From Myxococcaceae bacterium (lineage in GTDB: Bacteria; Myxococcota; Myxococcia; Myxococcales; Myxococcaceae): a stretch of DNA of 64,000 bases. Location: NCBI GenBank assembly GCA_016793095.1, contig JAEUJQ010000056.1:62001-126000 (forward strand). Direction: 5' to 3'. A model generated the notes under the pieces. That model ran no database searches and was not told the origin of the DNA. It saw only the letters and a program-made list of their open reading frames with translations. This document shows, in pieces, positions 16,711 through 25,735 of this stretch. Numbering within the stretch: position 1 is the stretch's first letter; each line of letters opens with the position of its first letter. A program made the translations under genes and the position numbers.

Positions 16711-17847
16711 TCAGTCGCTCCCGGCGACGACGAAGGCGCCGTCATCGGTGCGCACCAGCAGACCCCGCTCCACGAGCACCTGGGCGACGTCCAGCACCGG
16801 CGGCGCGCCGCGCCCGAGGTCGAGCTGCTCGAGCGTCTCGAGCGCGATGGGCTGCGGCAGGGCTCCGAGTCGTCGCAGCGCCTCCTTCTCCCAGACCGTG
16901 AGGGGGCCCGTCGAGGCGCGCGAGGGCTGGGGAAGCCGGGGCGCAGGTGCGGGGCCGGCAGCCACCGGCGTGGGCGTCTGCGCCTCCGTCGCCCGCTGCG
17001 TGAGGCCACCCAGCTCGGCGCGCACGTCACCAACGCGGCTGGACGACAACCACCGCTCGAGCCCCTCGGCGACGTCCTGACAGCGTGGAAAGCGCGCGGC
17101 CGGATCGCGCGCGAGCATGCGCATGACGAGGGCGTCGAGCTCGGGTGGAACTGCCGGGTTCACCTGTCGTGGCGGCGTCACCCTGCAGGCCACCACCTGG
17201 TCGAGGGTCAACGTGTCGGTGTCTCCCGCGAAGAGCCGGCGGCCGGTCAGCAGCTCCCACGCGACGACGCCGAGCGAGAACTGATCGGTGCGCTCGTCGG
17301 TCGTGCCCTCGAGCGCGTGCTCCGGCGCGAGGTATTCCCAGGTGCCGCCGGCCGAGTCCTCGTCGCGGTTCGCTCGAACCTTCGCGAGGCCGAAGTCGAT
17401 GAGCCGCGTGACGCCGTCGGCGCTGACGAGCAGGTTCTTCGGCGTCACGTCTCCGTGCACGACGCCGAGCGGGCGGCCAGCGGTGTCACGCGCCGAGTGG
17501 GCCGCCTCGAGCGCCCGCGCCGCGTCGGCGACGATCTGCGCCGCCACCGGGACCGGGAGCGGGCCCAGCGCGCGCACGTCGCAGCCCTCGACGTACTCCA
17601 TGGTGAAGAAGAAGCCTCCGCTCGCCTCGCCCAGCTCGAGCACGCGCGCGATGTTGGGGTGTGAGAGCCGGGCCGCCACGCCCGCCTCGCGCAGGAACGC
17701 TTCGCCCAGGACGCGGTCATGGGCGAGGTGAGGCAACAGCCGCTTGAGCACGACCTGACGGTCGCCGTCGCGCGCGAGGAAGACCTCTCCCATGCCGCCC
17801 CGGCCGAGGCGCCGCACCAGCTCGAAGCGGCCGATCGTCGGCTTCAC
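16711..17847 (-). CDS. Ser/Thr protein kinase with HGD catalytic loop
   Basis: 378 residues. Kinase domain about 6-270: glycine loop LGRGGMGEVFLA, VVLKRLL lysine, DFG as LIDFGLA and YLAPEHA. The catalytic loop is HGDVTPKN instead of HRD, so this is a non-RD kinase; catalytic Asp and Asn are kept, so activity is still likely without activation-loop phosphorylation. A Pro/Ala linker (about 290-320) precedes a small C-terminal winged-helix-like domain (ALRRLGALPQPI, LDVAQVLVERGLLVRTDDGAFVV). Starts 1 bp after the stop of the transglutaminase gene, so the two are one operon. Stop abuts the NlpC/P60 stop on the other strand. Confidence 0.92.
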   Translation of the reverse strand: MKPTIGRFELVRRLGRGGMGEVFLARDGDRQVVLKRLLPHLAHDRVLGEAFLREAGVAARLSHPNIARVLELGEASGGFFFTMEYVEGCDVRALGPLPVPVAAQIVADAARALEAAHSARDTAGRPLGVVHGDVTPKNLLVSADGVTRLIDFGLAKVRANRDEDSAGGTWEYLAPEHALEGTTDERTDQFSLGVVAWELLTGRRLFAGDTDTLTLDQVVACRVTPPRQVNPAVPPELDALVMRMLARDPAARFPRCQDVAEGLERWLSSSRVGDVRAELGGLTQRATEAQTPTPVAAGPAPAPRLPQPSRASTGPLTVWEKEALRRLGALPQPIALETLEQLDLGRGAPPVLDVAQVLVERGLLVRTDDGAFVVAGSD

Positions 17848-17848
17848 G

Positions 17849-19291
17849 TCAGCGCACGTCGTGCACGACGAGGCTGCCGATGAGGGGGGTGATCTCGGCG
17901 CTGCCTTCTTCCCCGACCTTGAAGTGCGTCGCGTCGGCCACGTCCTGGCCGAAGGTGGGGTCGAGCTGCGTCCACTCGCCGACGTAGGCCTCGACCCACT
18001 CGTGCCAGTAGAGCGCCGGCACCTGGTCTTCGTTCATCAGGTACACGACGCCATCGACCCGTCGCGAGGGAATGCCGACGGCGCGCAGCAGCGCCACGGT
18101 GAGGAGCGAGTGCTCGGTGCAGTCGCCGCGCATCGTCTTGAGCACGTCGGTCGCCCGATCCGACGACGCGCCGTAGTCCTTCGTGAGGTGCTCGTTCACC
18201 CAACGCCCGACCTTCTTCGTGGCGGCCCACGCGTCCTTCTCGTTCCCGACGATCTGCTTCGCCTGCTTGACGATCTCGGGCGCGGCCGCCTCGACGGCGA
18301 GATCGTTCTCGAGGTTCTTCCCGCCGTTCGGGTCCGCGAGCGGGCGCAGCTGCTTCGTCTTCGGTGGCGCGGCCGACAGCGTCACCGCGACCCGCTGCTC
18401 GTCGAGCTTCTCGAACCGCTGCCGGTAGGTCTGCACGTGAAACCGCTCCGGCAGGTTGCTCATCACCATCGTCATCTGGCCGGGCACGCGGCGCACCTCG
18501 GGCGGGGGCGGCTTCGGGAGCTGCACGCGCGTGAGGGCGAAGACCTCGACGAGGTCGAACCGCTTCGCCTGGTCTTCGGGCTCGCGCATCGCGGCCATGG
18601 TCGGCCCGAAGCGCACCTCGAGCATGCGGCCCTGCTCGTCCACCCACGCCTCGGTCGGCACCTTCTCCTTCTCGGAGATCGTGATCGCCTTCTTCAGCTT
18701 CACCTTCACGCCGCGGATCGTGCGGGTCTCGCCTTCTCCCACCGTCGTGCGCACGGGGTACTGCTTGAGATCGGTGGAGTCGGTGATCACGCCCTCGACC
18801 GACGCGTTGCGCTTGAGGGCCACGCGCGCCTGGTCAGCGTCTTCGATGACCTCCTTCGGCATGGGCAGCACCAGCGTCTCGTCCTTTCGGCCCGGGCGGG
18901 TGCGGATGATCTTGAGCCCTTCCTTCGTCACCAGGCCGTCGAGCACCTGGTCGCCGCCGTCGCCCTGCTGCTCGAGCCTCAGGGACAGGAGCCGCCCGCC
19001 CGGCTTCACCTCGAACACCTTCGTCTCCTTCATCACGCGCTCGCTCACGCGGGTGCCCACCTTCGCGCGGAAGTGCAGCTCGTTGACGCTGACGGCGTTG
19101 TCGCCCGCGGCGTTCAGGGTGATCCTGGTGAACATCCACCCGACCTTCTGGTTCGACAGGTAGACGCCGAAGAACTCGCCCTCCTTCGGGCGCGACACCG
19201 TCAGGGCGTCGGAGAGCTGTGGCTGCGGAGCCTTCTGCGCGAAGGCCGAGGCGGCGAAGACGAGGAGGACGAGCGGGAGCGCGCGGCGCAT
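17849..19291 (-). CDS. Exported transglutaminase-like protein
   Basis: 480 residues. Signal peptide MRRALPLVLLVFAASAFAQ. A large N-terminal beta-rich region (about 30-340) is followed by a transglutaminase-like papain fold with Cys in RGDCTEHSLLTVALLRA near 390, His in YWHEWVEAYV near 430 and Asp in QLDPTFGQD near 446: a complete triad. Such periplasmic proteins are probable cysteine proteases or amide-modifying enzymes. Followed 1 bp later by the HGD Ser/Thr kinase gene, suggesting joint expression. Start chosen at the Met giving a clean signal peptide. Confidence 0.9.
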   Translation of the reverse strand: MRRALPLVLLVFAASAFAQKAPQPQLSDALTVSRPKEGEFFGVYLSNQKVGWMFTRITLNAAGDNAVSVNELHFRAKVGTRVSERVMKETKVFEVKPGGRLLSLRLEQQGDGGDQVLDGLVTKEGLKIIRTRPGRKDETLVLPMPKEVIEDADQARVALKRNASVEGVITDSTDLKQYPVRTTVGEGETRTIRGVKVKLKKAITISEKEKVPTEAWVDEQGRMLEVRFGPTMAAMREPEDQAKRFDLVEVFALTRVQLPKPPPPEVRRVPGQMTMVMSNLPERFHVQTYRQRFEKLDEQRVAVTLSAAPPKTKQLRPLADPNGGKNLENDLAVEAAAPEIVKQAKQIVGNEKDAWAATKKVGRWVNEHLTKDYGASSDRATDVLKTMRGDCTEHSLLTVALLRAVGIPSRRVDGVVYLMNEDQVPALYWHEWVEAYVGEWTQLDPTFGQDVADATHFKVGEEGSAEITPLIGSLVVHDVR

Positions 19292-19375
19292 GAGAGCAGT
19301 CAGGCTACCATGCCGGCACGCCGGGGCCGTCGAAGCGAAGCGCACGCTGGCAGGACGGGTGGCTCGAGGTCGAAT

Positions 19376-19843
19376 TCACATGCGCTTGGCGAGGACGATG
19401 AGGTCTTCGCCGGGCTTGTAGAAGTCGCGAAAGCGGGACTCTTCCTTGTACTGCATGGCCGCGTAGAAGCCGCGCGTGGGGCCGTAGGCTTCCATCGCGC
19501 TCGTCTCGACCCTGATCAGGCGGCCCTTGCGGCGGCGAATGTCGCCTTCCATCGCGCTCACCAGCGCGGCGCCGACGCCCTGACCGCGCACCATCGGATC
19601 CGAGGCGATCCAGTAGAGATCGAAGGTGCCGTCGGTCATCGGCGTGGGCCCGTAGCAGACGTAGCCGACGATCTTCCCGTCGCGCAGGGCGACGAGCACC
19701 TGGTAGTCCTTGCTATTCTGCTGGACGGCGGCGTCGATCAGCTCGAGCGCGCATTCCACCTCGTCGGCCGTGAAGGTCTCGATGTGGCGCAGCAGCCCTT
19801 CGAGCTGCGTCCGGTCCTGCGAGACGACGGGTCTGATGTCCAT
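19376..19843 (-). CDS. GNAT N-acetyltransferase
   Basis: 155 residues covering a whole GNAT fold. The acetyl-CoA loop is VRGQGVGAALVSAME, preceded by YWIASDPM. The C-terminus ends GFYAAMQYKEESRFRDFYKPGEDLIVLAKRM, the usual beta6-beta7 end. The 5' end overlaps the upstream ATP-grasp gene frame by 131 bp in another frame; the N-terminal residues (MDIRPVVSQDRTQLEGLLRHIETF) are typical for the family, so the start is real. Probably acts on a small molecule made or used with the ATP-grasp enzyme. Confidence 0.88.
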   Translation of the reverse strand: MDIRPVVSQDRTQLEGLLRHIETFTADEVECALELIDAAVQQNSKDYQVLVALRDGKIVGYVCYGPTPMTDGTFDLYWIASDPMVRGQGVGAALVSAMEGDIRRRKGRLIRVETSAMEAYGPTRGFYAAMQYKEESRFRDFYKPGEDLIVLAKRM

Positions 19844-20828
19844 GGTGGCGTTCCTGGGCGAGCTCGACGAGGTGCAGCGCGAGATCGTCGTACGAGAGGC
19901 CCGCGGCGAGCGCTGAGCGGGCGAAGCCGGCCTGCGGGTGCAGGTCGCAGTTGGGGTTGATGTCGATGACCCAGGGCTCGTTCTTCGCGTCGAGCCTCAG
20001 GTCCACGCGGCCGTAGTCGCGGCACTCGAGCGCCTCGAAGGCGGCGAGGGCGACCTCCACGCAGCGCGCGCGCAGCCGCTCAGGGAGCTCGACGAGCTGC
20101 GACGAGCTGTCGATGCACTCGGGCGACGTCACGTCCCACTTGGCGCCGTAGGAGAGGATGCGCGGCTTGTCGGCGAAGGCCGCGCCGAACTGGATCTCGG
20201 TGAGGGGCAACGCTCGCCGCCCGGCGTTCCCCAGCAGCGGGACGTAGATCTCACGGCCGTCGATGTACTGCTCGACGAGCGCCGGCTGGTGGAACGTGCG
20301 CAGCACGCGCGTGACGGCGTGCCCCAGGCTCGCGCGATCGTGCACCACCGAGTCGAAGTCGATGCCGATCGACGCGTCTTCGCGTGACGGCTTCACGATG
20401 AGGGGGAACGGCAGCTCGACCCCGACCAGCCCTTCGGTCCGATCGATCACCAGCGCGGCCGGCGTGGGGACACCCCGCGCGCGCAGGATCTCCTTCGCCT
20501 TGTTCTTGTGCAGCGAGAGCGCGAGCGCGAACGAGGTCGAGCCGGTGAAGCAGACGTTGGCGAGCTCGAGCATCGCCGGCACCAGCGCCTCGCCGCGGCT
20601 GTCAGCGCCGAGCGATTCGCACAGGTTCACCACCACCTCCGGTGCCCCTGCCAGCACGTCGGCCACCGCGCTCACGTCGTCAACGGCCTTCACCTCGACG
20701 CGGCGCCTGCCGCCCGCGAGCGCGTCGGCCATCGCCGCCGCCACGTTCAGCACGTCGGCCCGCGCCGCCCTGCCAGGATCGTCCTCGAGCAACGAGTGAT
20801 CGTGGTTGTGGAGAATGGTGACGAACAT
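19713..20828 (-). CDS. D-alanine-D-alanine ligase-like ATP-grasp protein
   Basis: 371 residues as read to the first stop. Family marks: VVNLCESLGADSRGEALVPAMLEL, FTGSTSFALALSLHKNKAKEILRARGVPTP, VKPSREDASIGI (ATP-grasp lysine and loop), YIDGREIYV, CRDYGRVDLRL and DINPNCDLHP (metal-binding Asp/Asn), so the active site is complete. The last 40 or so residues are Arg/His-rich and lie out of frame over the GNAT 5' end, so either the overlap is real or the natural end is near 19840. Start at 20828 (MFVTILHNHDHS) fits the family; a GTG 7 codons upstream is possible. Likely joins amino acids or makes a small dipeptide-type product, not necessarily for the cell wall. Confidence 0.86.
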   Translation of the reverse strand: MFVTILHNHDHSLLEDDPGRAARADVLNVAAAMADALAGGRRRVEVKAVDDVSAVADVLAGAPEVVVNLCESLGADSRGEALVPAMLELANVCFTGSTSFALALSLHKNKAKEILRARGVPTPAALVIDRTEGLVGVELPFPLIVKPSREDASIGIDFDSVVHDRASLGHAVTRVLRTFHQPALVEQYIDGREIYVPLLGNAGRRALPLTEIQFGAAFADKPRILSYGAKWDVTSPECIDSSSQLVELPERLRARCVEVALAAFEALECRDYGRVDLRLDAKNEPWVIDINPNCDLHPQAGFARSALAAGLSYDDLALHLVELAQERHHGHQTRRLAGPDAARRAAAPHRDLHGRRGGMRARADRRRRPAE

Positions 20829-20885
20829 CGGGTTCGGCGTGAGTAGCACACGCGCGCGAACTGCCGGAAGCGAAAGGCACGCGCT

Positions 20886-22028
20886 TCACGGCGCTGCGGC
20901 GCGCTCGAGCACGTCGAGGCACGCGGCGGCGAGCGTTCTCGACGAGCCCCCGACGGTCGTGAAGGCCGCCACACCGACGCCGCGTGTCGGGCTCCACAGC
21001 AGCATCGACGAGAAGCCTGCCTGCTCCCCGCTCTTCGACGCGAGCGCGAGCCCGCGAAGGGTGACGCGGTCGAACCCCCACGCGTGCGACGGTGGAGCCA
21101 GCGGCGTGATGGCGAGGTCGATCGCCGGCTGGAGCGCGCTGCCTCTCCGCACCAGCGCGCGCAGCACGACGCGCAGGTCGTCGGCGGTCGAGAAGAGCTC
21201 ACCGGCTGGCGCCAGCACGCCCATCGTCGCGGGCGGAACGCGCAGCCCTGCCTGCGTCCTGCCCATCGGCCAGCGCGAGCTGTCGCTGAGGGCGGCGGTG
21301 TGCGTGTCGTGGAGGCCGAGCGGCGCGGCGATCCGTCGCTGCACCAGCTGCTCGAACGACTCGTCGCGTGCGTCCTCGAGGGCGACGCCGAGCAGCCCCA
21401 GGCCGAGGTTCGAGTACAGGTACTGACCGCGCACCGCCGGGCCCACCGCGCACTGGGGGTCTGCGAGGCAGGCGGCGAGCTGCCCGCGGCTGTACCCGGC
21501 CGCTGGGCTGGTCGGCATGGTGGCGAAGGCGAGGTTGCGGGGGAAGACGCCGAAGCCAGCGGTGTGGGTCAGCACCTCGGCCACGGTGCGATCGCCCACC
21601 AGCGGCGCGAGGTCGGGCTTCAGCAGGGACGACAGGCGGCTCGTCGGCCTCAGCGTCCCGTCAACGGCGTCGCGCGCGGCCAGCAACCCGGTGAAGGCCT
21701 TCGTCACGCTGCTCAGCGGGAACACGGTGCGGCCGTCGAACGCGGGCTCTCCAATCGACGACCGTGAGAGCACCCCGTCGAAGCCGTCGCTCACCACCGC
21801 CATCACCACCACAGGCAGCTGCGGAGCGGACTCGGGAGGCCCGCCGAGGGTGAAGGTGACTGAGCCGGCGCCAACGTAGCGGCTCGCGAGCACGTCGAGC
21901 TCGTCACCTGGCACGCCGGCGTCGGCGGTGCCCGCGTCGGCCTCGACCCGGCCCGTGTCGTCGTGCAGCGAGCGCGCCGGCCCGAGGCACCCACAGCCGA
22001 CCGCCAGCCAGACGAGCAGCACTCGCAC
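20886..22028 (-). CDS. Serine beta-lactamase-fold hydrolase, lipoprotein
   Basis: 380 residues from a GTG at 22028. N-terminus VRVLLVWLAVGCGCLG gives a lipobox-like AVGC. Class C beta-lactamase/DD-peptidase fold: SxxK nucleophile motif in LSSVTKAFTGLLAA, YSN in YLYSNLGLGLLGVAL, and KSGEQAGFS in place of the usual HTG or KTG third motif. It may be an esterase or DD-peptidase-like enzyme rather than an antibiotic resistance enzyme. First in a run of five minus-strand genes (with the ATP-grasp, GNAT, transglutaminase and kinase genes). 76 bp separates it from the divergent HD gene. Confidence 0.87.
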   Translation of the reverse strand: MRVLLVWLAVGCGCLGPARSLHDDTGRVEADAGTADAGVPGDELDVLASRYVGAGSVTFTLGGPPESAPQLPVVVMAVVSDGFDGVLSRSSIGEPAFDGRTVFPLSSVTKAFTGLLAARDAVDGTLRPTSRLSSLLKPDLAPLVGDRTVAEVLTHTAGFGVFPRNLAFATMPTSPAAGYSRGQLAACLADPQCAVGPAVRGQYLYSNLGLGLLGVALEDARDESFEQLVQRRIAAPLGLHDTHTAALSDSSRWPMGRTQAGLRVPPATMGVLAPAGELFSTADDLRVVLRALVRRGSALQPAIDLAITPLAPPSHAWGFDRVTLRGLALASKSGEQAGFSSMLLWSPTRGVGVAAFTTVGGSSRTLAAACLDVLERAAAP

Positions 22029-22104
22029 GGCAGGGGAACACCGCGGCGCGAGGAAGGTCAAACGAGTGCGACCCCGCGCCCCGTTTGTTGCTATCGCTCG
22101 TGGC

Positions 22105-23394
22105 GTGAGAATCCGCGACCCCATTCACGGCACCATCACCGTCTCGGACGACGAGAAGCCCGTCATCGACAGCCGCTTCTACCAGCGGCTTCGCAACGTG
22201 CGGCAGCTCGGCTTCGGCGACCTCGCGTTTCCCGGCGCGACGCACACGCGCCACGCGCACTCCCTGGGCGCGATGCACGTCGCCTCCCGGCTCTTCGACG
22301 CGGTGGCGAGCCGCTCGCCCCTGTCCGAGGCTGCGAAGGAGCGGTTCCGCGCCGCCGTTCGCCTCGCGGTGCTCTGTCACGACCTCGGTCACATGCCGCT
22401 GTCGCACGCCTCGGAGTCCATCGCCCCGCCCCGCGCGGCCCTCGGGCTCCCGGCGTGGACGGGTGACGAGGCCGGCCAGGCCACCCACGAGGACTTCACC
22501 GCGAAGCTGCTGCTCGACAGCTCGCTCACGCCGCTCATCGCGAAGACGTACGCCCGGCACGGCATCACGCCCGAGCTGATCGCCGGCCTCGTCATCGGTC
22601 GCCTGCCCTCGGGCGTCGAGGGCTTCCGCGACGGTGGGCTCGACTGGACCCCGCTGCTGCGCGCCCTCGTCTCGGGAGAGCTCGACGCCGATCGCATGGA
22701 CTACCTGCAGCGCGACTCGTTCTACACGGGCGTGAACTACGGCCGGTACGACGTCGATTGGATCCTGCAGAACCTCACCTGCGCCGAGCGTGACGGCCGG
22801 GCGGTGCTGGCGCTCTCGAAGGCCGCCGTGTTCGCCTTCGAGGACTTCCTGCTCAGCCGCTACCACATGTTCCTGTCCGTCTATTACCACCACACCTCGG
22901 TGGCCTTCGATTGGATGCTGCGGCGCTACTACGAGGAGTCGCCTGGCGAGTTCGAGGTGCCGCCCGACCCCGAGGCCTTCCTGGGCTGTGACGACGTGGC
23001 GTTGTGGTGGACGCTGCGGCGCTCGAAGAACGAGTGGGCGCAGCGCATCGTCTCGCGGCGCGGGTACCGCCGCGTCGCCCAGTTCACCGAGCGTGACACC
23101 GGCTACGACCTCTCGGCCATCTCGAAGGTGCTCACCGGGGCGGGCGTTCAGCACTTCACGCTCGAGAGCCGCGGCGTGCTGTCGCGCTACACCGACGAGG
23201 GCGAGTCGCCGTCCCTGTACGTGCTGGACTCGGCGAGCGGTCGCCTCACCGAGGTGTCCAGCTACACGCCGCTCTACCAGCGCTTCGCGGGCGCGGTGTT
23301 GCTGACGCGGGTCTTCGTCCGCCCCGACCAGCTCGACGTGGCCCGGCCGCTGATGGCCCGGCTCGCCGTCGCCACGAGGTCGGGCGATGAGTGA
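22105..23394 (+). CDS. HD-domain phosphohydrolase (dNTPase-like)
   Basis: 429 residues from a GTG at 22105, which gives the conserved N-terminus RIRDPIHGTITVSD. HD-domain metal ligands in HTRHAHSLG, AVLCHDLGHMPLSHASE and a later D in ELDADRMDYLQRDS (the second helix motif of the COG1078 family). C-terminal helical region to the end. Family members hydrolyse nucleotides such as dNTPs; substrate here not fixed. Overlaps the next gene (Nudix-MBL) by 8 nt, so the two are coupled, which suggests joint work on nucleotide or CoA-type substrates. Confidence 0.92.
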   Translation: MRIRDPIHGTITVSDDEKPVIDSRFYQRLRNVRQLGFGDLAFPGATHTRHAHSLGAMHVASRLFDAVASRSPLSEAAKERFRAAVRLAVLCHDLGHMPLSHASESIAPPRAALGLPAWTGDEAGQATHEDFTAKLLLDSSLTPLIAKTYARHGITPELIAGLVIGRLPSGVEGFRDGGLDWTPLLRALVSGELDADRMDYLQRDSFYTGVNYGRYDVDWILQNLTCAERDGRAVLALSKAAVFAFEDFLLSRYHMFLSVYYHHTSVAFDWMLRRYYEESPGEFEVPPDPEAFLGCDDVALWWTLRRSKNEWAQRIVSRRGYRRVAQFTERDTGYDLSAISKVLTGAGVQHFTLESRGVLSRYTDEGESPSLYVLDSASGRLTEVSSYTPLYQRFAGAVLLTRVFVRPDQLDVARPLMARLAVATRSGDE

Positions 23395-24922
23395 GGCCAT
23401 CGCCGGGTTGCCCCCGCCGCCGCCGGGCAAGCCACCACGCGACGCGAGCGCCGTCATCGTCTGGAGGCGCACGTGGCGGGGCGTCGAGGTCTTCTGGCTC
23501 GAGCGCGAGCAGCGGCTCTCGTTCGCGGGCGGCTTCTTCGCCTTCCCGGGCGGCAAGGTGGACGCCGCCGACGATCTGGTGCCGGTGCGGGGCGCGTCCG
23601 GCGACGCGGCGAAGCTCGTCGCGACCGCGGCCAGGGAGCTCTTCGAGGAGACCGGGCTGCTGGTCGCGCGCGGGCCACGGCTCGAGCCGGACGGGCCCCG
23701 CCTCGAGCAGGAGGCCCTCGACGGGCTGCGAAAGCAGGTGCTCGACGGCGCCTCGTTCGCCGAGGTGCTCCAGGCCCACGGGCTCGAGTTGTTCGCGAGC
23801 GACTTCCGGCCTGCGGGCCGCTGGCTCACCCCGCCGTACCTGCCGGTGCGCTTCGACGCGCGCTTCTTCCTCGTCGAGGCGCCGGAGGGCCAGGTCGCTT
23901 CGGTCTGGCCGGGCGAGCTCGCGAGCGGCGAGTGGATCCGGCCGTCGGACGCTCTGGTGCGGTGGGAGGCTGGCAGCGCGCTGCTGCACCCGCCGAACCT
24001 GCACGCGCTGTCCGTGATGAACGGCTTCACGAGCGTGGACGAGGCCGTCGCGGCCCTCTCGGCGCCGCCCTGGTGTGAAGACTTCATCTCACGGCGCCTG
24101 GAGTTCCAGCGCGGCGTGCACGTGGTGCCGCTCGAGACGCCGACGCTGCCGCCCGCGACGCACACCAACGCCTACGTGTTGGGGACCAGGGAGCTGCTCC
24201 TGGTGGACCCCGGCGCGCCGGACGAGGCTGAGGCGCGGAAGCTCGTCACGCTCGTGAAAGAGCTCGAGGCCGCAGGGTGTGAAGCGAAGGCCGTCGTGCT
24301 CACGCACCACCACGGAGATCACACCGGCGGCGCCCAGCTCGTCGCCGCGGCGCTGGGCCTGCCGGTGTGGGCCCACGCGCAGACCGCCGCCCGGGTCCAG
24401 GTGCCGGTGGTCCGGCTGCTCGAGGACGGCGAGGTGCTCGCGCTCGACGGTCCGTTGCCGATGCGTTGGCGGGTGCTGCACACGCCCGGTCACGCGCCGG
24501 GGCACGTGTGCCTGTTCGACGAGCGCTCGCACGCCGGCGTCGTGGGCGACATGGTGTCCACGGTGAGCACCATCATCATCGACCCGCCCGAGGGCGACAT
24601 GAAGGTGTACCTCGAGCAGCTCGAGCGGCTGCGGGTGTTGCCGCTGGGCGCGCTCTACCCCGCGCACGGGCCGGTCGTGGCGCACGGCGTGGCGAAGCTC
24701 GAGGAGTACCTGGAGCACCGCGCGTGGCGCGAGGCGAAGGTGCTCGAGGCGGTGCGATCTTTCGCGCTGCCAGCGGGGCTCGAGCAGGTCGTCCCACGCG
24801 CCTACGACGACGTGGGCTCGTTCATCTGGCCCATCGCCGAGCGGAACACCGTCGCCATTCTCCAGAAGCTCGTCGCCGAGCACCGCGTGCTGGTCGCCGA
24901 CGGAAAGTACCGCGCGGCCTGA
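23387..24922 (+). CDS. Nudix hydrolase / metallo-beta-lactamase fusion
   Basis: 511 residues. Residues about 18-230 are a Nudix domain with GGKVDAAD, then AARELFEETGLL, the core of the Nudix box (with a longer insert than the classical spacing). Residues about 235-500 are a metallo-beta-lactamase (LACTB2/glyoxalase-II-like) with THHHGDHTGG near residue 305, TPGHAPGHVC, and GDMVS for the remaining ligands. The fusion suggests sequential hydrolysis of one substrate. Overlaps the HD phosphohydrolase gene upstream. Soluble. The exact substrate is unknown; the joint chain is seen directly. Confidence 0.9.
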   Translation: MSEAIAGLPPPPPGKPPRDASAVIVWRRTWRGVEVFWLEREQRLSFAGGFFAFPGGKVDAADDLVPVRGASGDAAKLVATAARELFEETGLLVARGPRLEPDGPRLEQEALDGLRKQVLDGASFAEVLQAHGLELFASDFRPAGRWLTPPYLPVRFDARFFLVEAPEGQVASVWPGELASGEWIRPSDALVRWEAGSALLHPPNLHALSVMNGFTSVDEAVAALSAPPWCEDFISRRLEFQRGVHVVPLETPTLPPATHTNAYVLGTRELLLVDPGAPDEAEARKLVTLVKELEAAGCEAKAVVLTHHHGDHTGGAQLVAAALGLPVWAHAQTAARVQVPVVRLLEDGEVLALDGPLPMRWRVLHTPGHAPGHVCLFDERSHAGVVGDMVSTVSTIIIDPPEGDMKVYLEQLERLRVLPLGALYPAHGPVVAHGVAKLEEYLEHRAWREAKVLEAVRSFALPAGLEQVVPRAYDDVGSFIWPIAERNTVAILQKLVAEHRVLVADGKYRAA

Positions 24923-24994
24923 GGTCACGACGCACCGCACGAGCCACGCCAGAAGGGCAGGGCAGCACTCTCGGGGACGTGTTCTCTTTCGGGC

Positions 24995-25735
24995 GTGGAG
25001 CAGGAGCTGACCCGGCAGTCCGATGGCGAGGGCGGTCTGCAGTCGCCGGATGAGGCGGCGGGCCTCGGGCGCGTGCGCAGCCTGCTCATCGAGCTGGAGC
25101 GGACGCCGGCCGACCCCGTGATCGCCCTGGCCTTCAACCGGGCCGTCAGCGCGCTCGCGAAGCAGCCCAGCGCCGAGGTCTTCGGCTTCCTGCGCGAGCT
25201 GAACGAGCTGCCGGTGCTGCGGCAGGCGAAGGACTCGAACGGCTACCCGTGCCGCGCGGCCGTGCTCGCTGCGTGGGTCGAGCTCGGCTACCCGTGGGCG
25301 CTCGAGCTGGCGCCCGAGGATCACGCGTGGCTGCGTGCTCAGACGCCGGGCGCGGGCGCTGGCTGGCTCTCAGTGACGTTCGTGCTCGCGGTGCTCTCGG
25401 CGATCTTCAACGTCGGCGTGAGCGGGCTCCTCGCGTTCGAGTTCCTGTCGCGACCGAGCTGGGTCGAGTGGCTGGTGGTGGTGCCCTTCGCGGCGATGGG
25501 CGCCCACGGCATCGCCACCCTCGCGGCTGCGCAGGCGGGCCTCGACGGCGGACCAGCAGCCGCCGGTCGCCTCAGGGCGCTCGGGTACGCAGGGCTCGTC
25601 GCGCCGGCGGCGGCCCTGGTGCCCGCGGTCATCTCGCTCGAGCTGGGCCTCTGCGTGCTGCTGCTGGGCCTGCCCTTCACGGCGTCGGCCCTCACCGCGT
25701 GGTGGGCGAGCCGGGCGCTCAGTCAGGGCCGGTGA
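24995..25735 (+). CDS. Membrane protein of unknown function
   Basis: 246 residues from a GTG at 24995. Residues 1-110 are soluble (helical; SLLIELERTPADPVIALAFNRAV). The rest has about four hydrophobic segments (WLSVTFVLAVLSAIFNVGVSGLLAF, VEWLVVVPFAAMGAHGIATL, LVAPAAALVPAVISLELGLCVLLLGLPFT) ending AWWASRALSQGR. No recognised family. The last ~130 bp of the gene are repeated in tandem downstream, so its 3' end is copy 1 of an array. Confidence 0.7.
   Translation: MEQELTRQSDGEGGLQSPDEAAGLGRVRSLLIELERTPADPVIALAFNRAVSALAKQPSAEVFGFLRELNELPVLRQAKDSNGYPCRAAVLAAWVELGYPWALELAPEDHAWLRAQTPGAGAGWLSVTFVLAVLSAIFNVGVSGLLAFEFLSRPSWVEWLVVVPFAAMGAHGIATLAAAQAGLDGGPAAAGRLRALGYAGLVAPAAALVPAVISLELGLCVLLLGLPFTASALTAWWASRALSQGR

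Noticed and set aside
20886-22028. Antibiotic-resistance beta-lactamase
   Set aside because: Class C-like fold but no typical third motif (KTG/KSG-T) and lipoprotein signal; esterase or DD-peptidase-like role is as likely.
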